NCBI GenBank assembly: GCA_902797275.1
Contig: CADBSI010000025.1
Coordinates: forward strand, 1 to 14,130
Reading direction: 5' to 3'
From: an uncultured Erysipelotrichaceae bacterium
GTDB taxonomy: Bacteria; Bacillota_I; Bacilli_A; RF39; UBA660
DNA length: 14,130 nucleotides
Part shown: positions 12,294 to 14,130 of the stretch, piece by piece
Layout of the letters: each line of letters opens with the position of its first letter
Numbering within the stretch: position 1 is the stretch's first letter
Position numbers and translations under genes: made by a program
Notes under the pieces: model-generated
Told to the model about the DNA's origin: nothing
Seen by the model: the letters and a program-made list of their open reading frames with translations, nothing else
The model's database searches: none

Positions 12294-13277
12294 ATGCATG
12301 AAATAGACTTAAGTAAATATAATATTAGATCAGATTTAATAATTGAAAATACAAAAGAAAGTAATTTAAGTAAAAGTTATTTAGAAAATAATGTTAAAGT
12401 AGATTATATTTCTATTAAAAAAGATAATTTATTAAAAGGTGATTATATAACAATTAGTATTGAAGATATTACAGATAAAACTAATTTTAATAATGTTTTA
12501 AAAGTTTTAATTAAAGAACTAACAAGAATTTTAAAGTTAACTAAAATAAAAAAAGATGATAAAGCTTTAATAATAGGACTTGGTAATAATAAATCAACTC
12601 CTGATTCTCTTGGTTATGAAGTTTTAAAAGATATTACGGTTACTAGACATTTATTCATGTTAGATGAAGTAGAAGGTTATAGAAATATTTCAATTTTAGA
12701 ACCTAATGTATTTGGTAATACAGGCATAGAATCTAAAGATATTATTTTAGGTGTAGTAAAAGAAACTAAACCTGATTTTTTAATAGTAATTGATTCTCTT
12801 GCTTCAAATGATGTATCGAGGATGTTAAAAACAATTCAAATAACTAATACAGGTATTCATCCAGGATCAGGAATTGGTAATAATCGAGGAGAAATATCTC
12901 AAAAAACTATTAATATTCCAGTTATAGCAATAGGAGTACCGACGGTTGTATCAAGTATTTCTATTGTAAATGATACAATTAAGTTTTTAACTAAAAAAAT
13001 AAGTTATCATAAAAATAATTATCAAAAAGATAAATTTATTCCAAGTAGTAATATAAATTATTTAAATGAAAATAATGATCTTAATCAAGAAGAAAAAAAA
13101 GAACTTTTAGGTTTAATTGGTACTCTTGATGAAAATACTTTTAAAGATTTAATATATGAAACTTTAAATCCAATTGGTTATAATTTAATTGTTACAACTA
13201 AAGAAATAGATTTTATTATAGAAAAATATGGTAAGTTAATATCTAAAGCTATTAATTTAAGTTTGAATAAATTTTAA
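12294..13277 (+). CDS. gpr: GPR, spore germination protease for small acid-soluble proteins
   Basis: GPR degrades the DNA-protecting SASPs at the start of spore germination; it is made in the forespore as a zymogen. The 327-residue protein matches Bacillus GPR along its length: YNIRSDLIIEN at the N-terminus, IIGLGNNKSTPDSLG, TVTRHLF, EGYRNIS, GNTGIESKDII, KPDFLIVIDSLAS, IQITNTGIHPGSGIGN and PVIAIGVPTVV. The two proposed catalytic aspartates correspond to D104 (TPD) and D167 (VIDSLA). Propeptide cleavage by analogy would be after SD at residue 14. ATG 12294 is chosen because GTGGTGAT lies just upstream and the family start fits; an upstream TTG at 12261 would add unrelated residues. The spoIIP gene that follows gpr in Bacillus is absent. 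Confidence 0.94.
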   Translation: MHEIDLSKYNIRSDLIIENTKESNLSKSYLENNVKVDYISIKKDNLLKGDYITISIEDITDKTNFNNVLKVLIKELTRILKLTKIKKDDKALIIGLGNNKSTPDSLGYEVLKDITVTRHLFMLDEVEGYRNISILEPNVFGNTGIESKDIILGVVKETKPDFLIVIDSLASNDVSRMLKTIQITNTGIHPGSGIGNNRGEISQKTINIPVIAIGVPTVVSSISIVNDTIKFLTKKISYHKNNYQKDKFIPSSNINYLNENNDLNQEEKKELLGLIGTLDENTFKDLIYETLNPIGYNLIVTTKEIDFIIEKYGKLISKAINLSLNKF

Positions 13278-13285
13278 TATTTTTC

Positions 13286-13313
13286 TTGACAATATTGAAT
13301 TTAATATTATAAT
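13286..13313 (+). promoter_or_regulatory. Perfect-consensus promoter with dyad in the spacer
   Basis: TTGACA at 13286-13291 and TATAAT at 13308-13313 are 16 bases apart, both hexamers at full consensus. AATATTGAA (13291-13299) and TTTAATATT (13300-13308) form an 18-base dyad, with one mismatched pair, that fills the spacer. It could bind a repressor, or it could be chance in AT-rich DNA. It drives the P-loop NTPase gene at 13343. Confidence 0.8.
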
Positions 13314-13342
13314 AGTAATGAATAAAGAAATGGGAGTATTTT

Positions 13343-13966
13343 ATGGGTGTATTGAAAGCTAAAATTGTTTTAACAGGAGGACCATGTGCTGGTAAAACAA
13401 CAACAATTGCTAAGATAAAGGAGGATTTAGAAAACTTAGGTTATCATGTTTTATTATTAAATGAATGTGCTACTGAAATAATTAATTTAGGAATAAGACC
13501 ATTTGGAAATAATAAAGTAGATGTATTTGATTTTCAAAATGAAATATTGAATTTACAAGTATTTAAAGAAAAAAGATTAATTGATATTGTTTCTAAATTA
13601 CCAAGTGATACAAAATGTATTTTATTATCAGATCGTGGAATAATAGATAATAAAGCTTACTTAGGAGAAGAATTATTTAATAAATTATTACTTCAAAATA
13701 ATTTAAAAGAAGAAGATGTATTAGATCAATATGATATGGTAATACATTTAGTAACAGTAGCAACTAACAATGAAAATAAATATAATAATAGTACTAATTC
13801 AGCAAGATTTGAAGATGATATAGAAGAAGTAATAGATTTAGATAAAAGAACAAACGAAGCTTGGAGTAAACATAAAAATTTAAAAAGAGTAGAAGCAACT
13901 GATATAATAGATGAAAAAATAGATAAAGTTATAAAACTAATACATGAATATTTAAATATTAAATAA
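13343..13966 (+). CDS. P-loop NTPase, AAA_28-like putative nucleoside/nucleotide kinase
   Basis: A 207-residue single-domain protein. Walker A is GGPCAGKTT at residues 12-20. LLSDRGIIDNKAYLG follows at about 92-106, resembling the DRG..D..aY motif of the AAA_28 / NadR-kinase-like group. The middle carries a Glu/Asp-rich stretch (RFEDDIEEVIDLDKRTNEAW) that looks like a lid or substrate region, and the C-terminus is a helix. The family is generally annotated only as ATP-binding protein; phosphorylation of a small nucleoside-like substrate is an inference. GGGAG lies just upstream of ATG 13343. It has a consensus promoter and its own terminator, so it is monocistronic. It sits where Bacillus has spoIIP after gpr, with no obvious functional link. 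Confidence 0.75.
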   Translation: MGVLKAKIVLTGGPCAGKTTTIAKIKEDLENLGYHVLLLNECATEIINLGIRPFGNNKVDVFDFQNEILNLQVFKEKRLIDIVSKLPSDTKCILLSDRGIIDNKAYLGEELFNKLLLQNNLKEEDVLDQYDMVIHLVTVATNNENKYNNSTNSARFEDDIEEVIDLDKRTNEAWSKHKNLKRVEATDIIDEKIDKVIKLIHEYLNIK

Positions 13967-13993
13967 AGGTTATATTTAACTTTTATTTTTTTT
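13961..13993 (+). terminator. Terminator of the P-loop NTPase gene
   Basis: AAATAAAGGTTA at 13961-13972 pairs with TAACTTTTATTT at 13977-13988 (12 pairs, one G-U) with a four-base loop, and a run of eight T ends at 13993. The stop codon lies in the left arm. Confidence 0.75.
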
Positions 13994-14005
13994 ACCAAAA
14001 ACTAC

Positions 14006-14034
14006 TTGAAAATATAAAAATTATTTGCTATCAT
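14006..14034 (+). promoter_or_regulatory. Promoter of the gene entering at the right edge
   Basis: TTGAAA at 14006-14011 and TATCAT at 14029-14034 are 17 bases apart, with TGC before the -10 (extended -10). Transcription should start near 14041. Confidence 0.65.
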
Positions 14035-14065
14035 TTAAGTATGAAAAATAAAAGGAGTTGATTAA

Positions 14066-14130
14066 ATGAAAACTATGAATAATTACTTTACAACTAATCA
14101 AACTCCAACTTTACAAAACTTTACATGGGG
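14066..14130 (+). CDS. Start of a truncated gene, product unknown
   Basis: An open frame begins at ATG 14066 with AAAGGAG eight bases upstream and a good promoter before it, and runs off the window after 21 codons (MKTMNNYFTTNQTPTLQNFTW, then a partial Gly codon). The N-terminus is polar and Asn/Thr-rich, with no signal peptide in the visible part. Too little is present to name a family. The complete promoter, ribosome site and ATG make it a real gene. Confidence 0.7.
   Translation, partial: MKTMNNYFTTNQTPTLQNFTW

Noticed and set aside
13726..13998. Minus-strand open frame opposite the P-loop NTPase gene
   Set aside because: It lies antisense to a well-supported gene and runs through its terminator; no promoter or ribosome site.
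1..14130. CRISPR array, prophage or defence island
   Set aside because: No regularly spaced repeats, cas, integrase, phage structural or restriction genes were seen on either strand.

Overview
The window looks like part of an AT-rich (roughly a quarter G+C by eye) chromosome of a low-GC Gram-positive bacterium, most likely a Bacilli/Mollicutes-type relative (gut RF39-like or erysipelotrichal lineages are the kind of organism I have in mind; this placement is inference). Evidence: heavy A/T bias at third codon positions, Firmicutes-type Shine-Dalgarno sites and promoters, the tsaE-tsaB-rimI-tsaD gene order, a 5S rRNA of only about 109 nt, and a GPR spore protease next to and divergent from rpsT, as I recall it in Bacillus. 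The standard genetic code is used: TGA is the stop of tsaE, and TGG encodes conserved Trp residues. No phage, CRISPR or intact insertion sequence is visible.

Layout. 1-255: 3' end of a 23S rRNA and a complete 5S rRNA. 367-2877: tightly packed tsaE, tsaB, rimI, tsaD, the core of the tRNA t6A37 system plus an N-acetyltransferase. 2902-4398: uracil permease behind a leader of about 200 bases that holds a promoter, a possible 36-codon leader peptide and two inverted repeats. 4468-7105: a well-formed promoter driving three overlapping genes: an SDR oxidoreductase, a YnbB-type PLP enzyme and an RluA-type pseudouridine synthase. 7108-7197: a bidirectional terminator region with an IS3/IS150-like end nested inside it. 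7216-8073 (minus): an unrecognised protein that is 16% tyrosine. 8182-10273: a small membrane protein and a large membrane-anchored surface protein with an Asn-rich linker and a C-terminal domain beginning KPVLYLYP. 10285-10520: a gene-free stretch with several hairpins. 10566-10639 (minus): tRNA-Gln with anticodon CTG, divergent from yidD, with abutting -35 boxes and a yidD message that looks leaderless. 10929-11831 (minus): an exported transglutaminase-like protein sharing one hairpin terminator with yidD. 11933-12196 (minus): rpsT, divergent from gpr (12294-13277), which has a sigma-G-like -10 element. 13343-13966: a P-loop NTPase behind a perfect-consensus promoter containing a dyad. 14066 to the end: the start of a truncated gene.

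Most genes are housekeeping: rRNA, tRNA modification, ribosomal protein and pseudouridylation, pyrimidine salvage and membrane-protein insertion. The less ordinary parts are the uracil permease leader, the Tyr-rich protein, the KPVLYLYP surface protein, the hairpin-rich gap and the leaderless yidD promoter. I see no convincing large undescribed system; the findings are mostly regulatory or single-gene leads.
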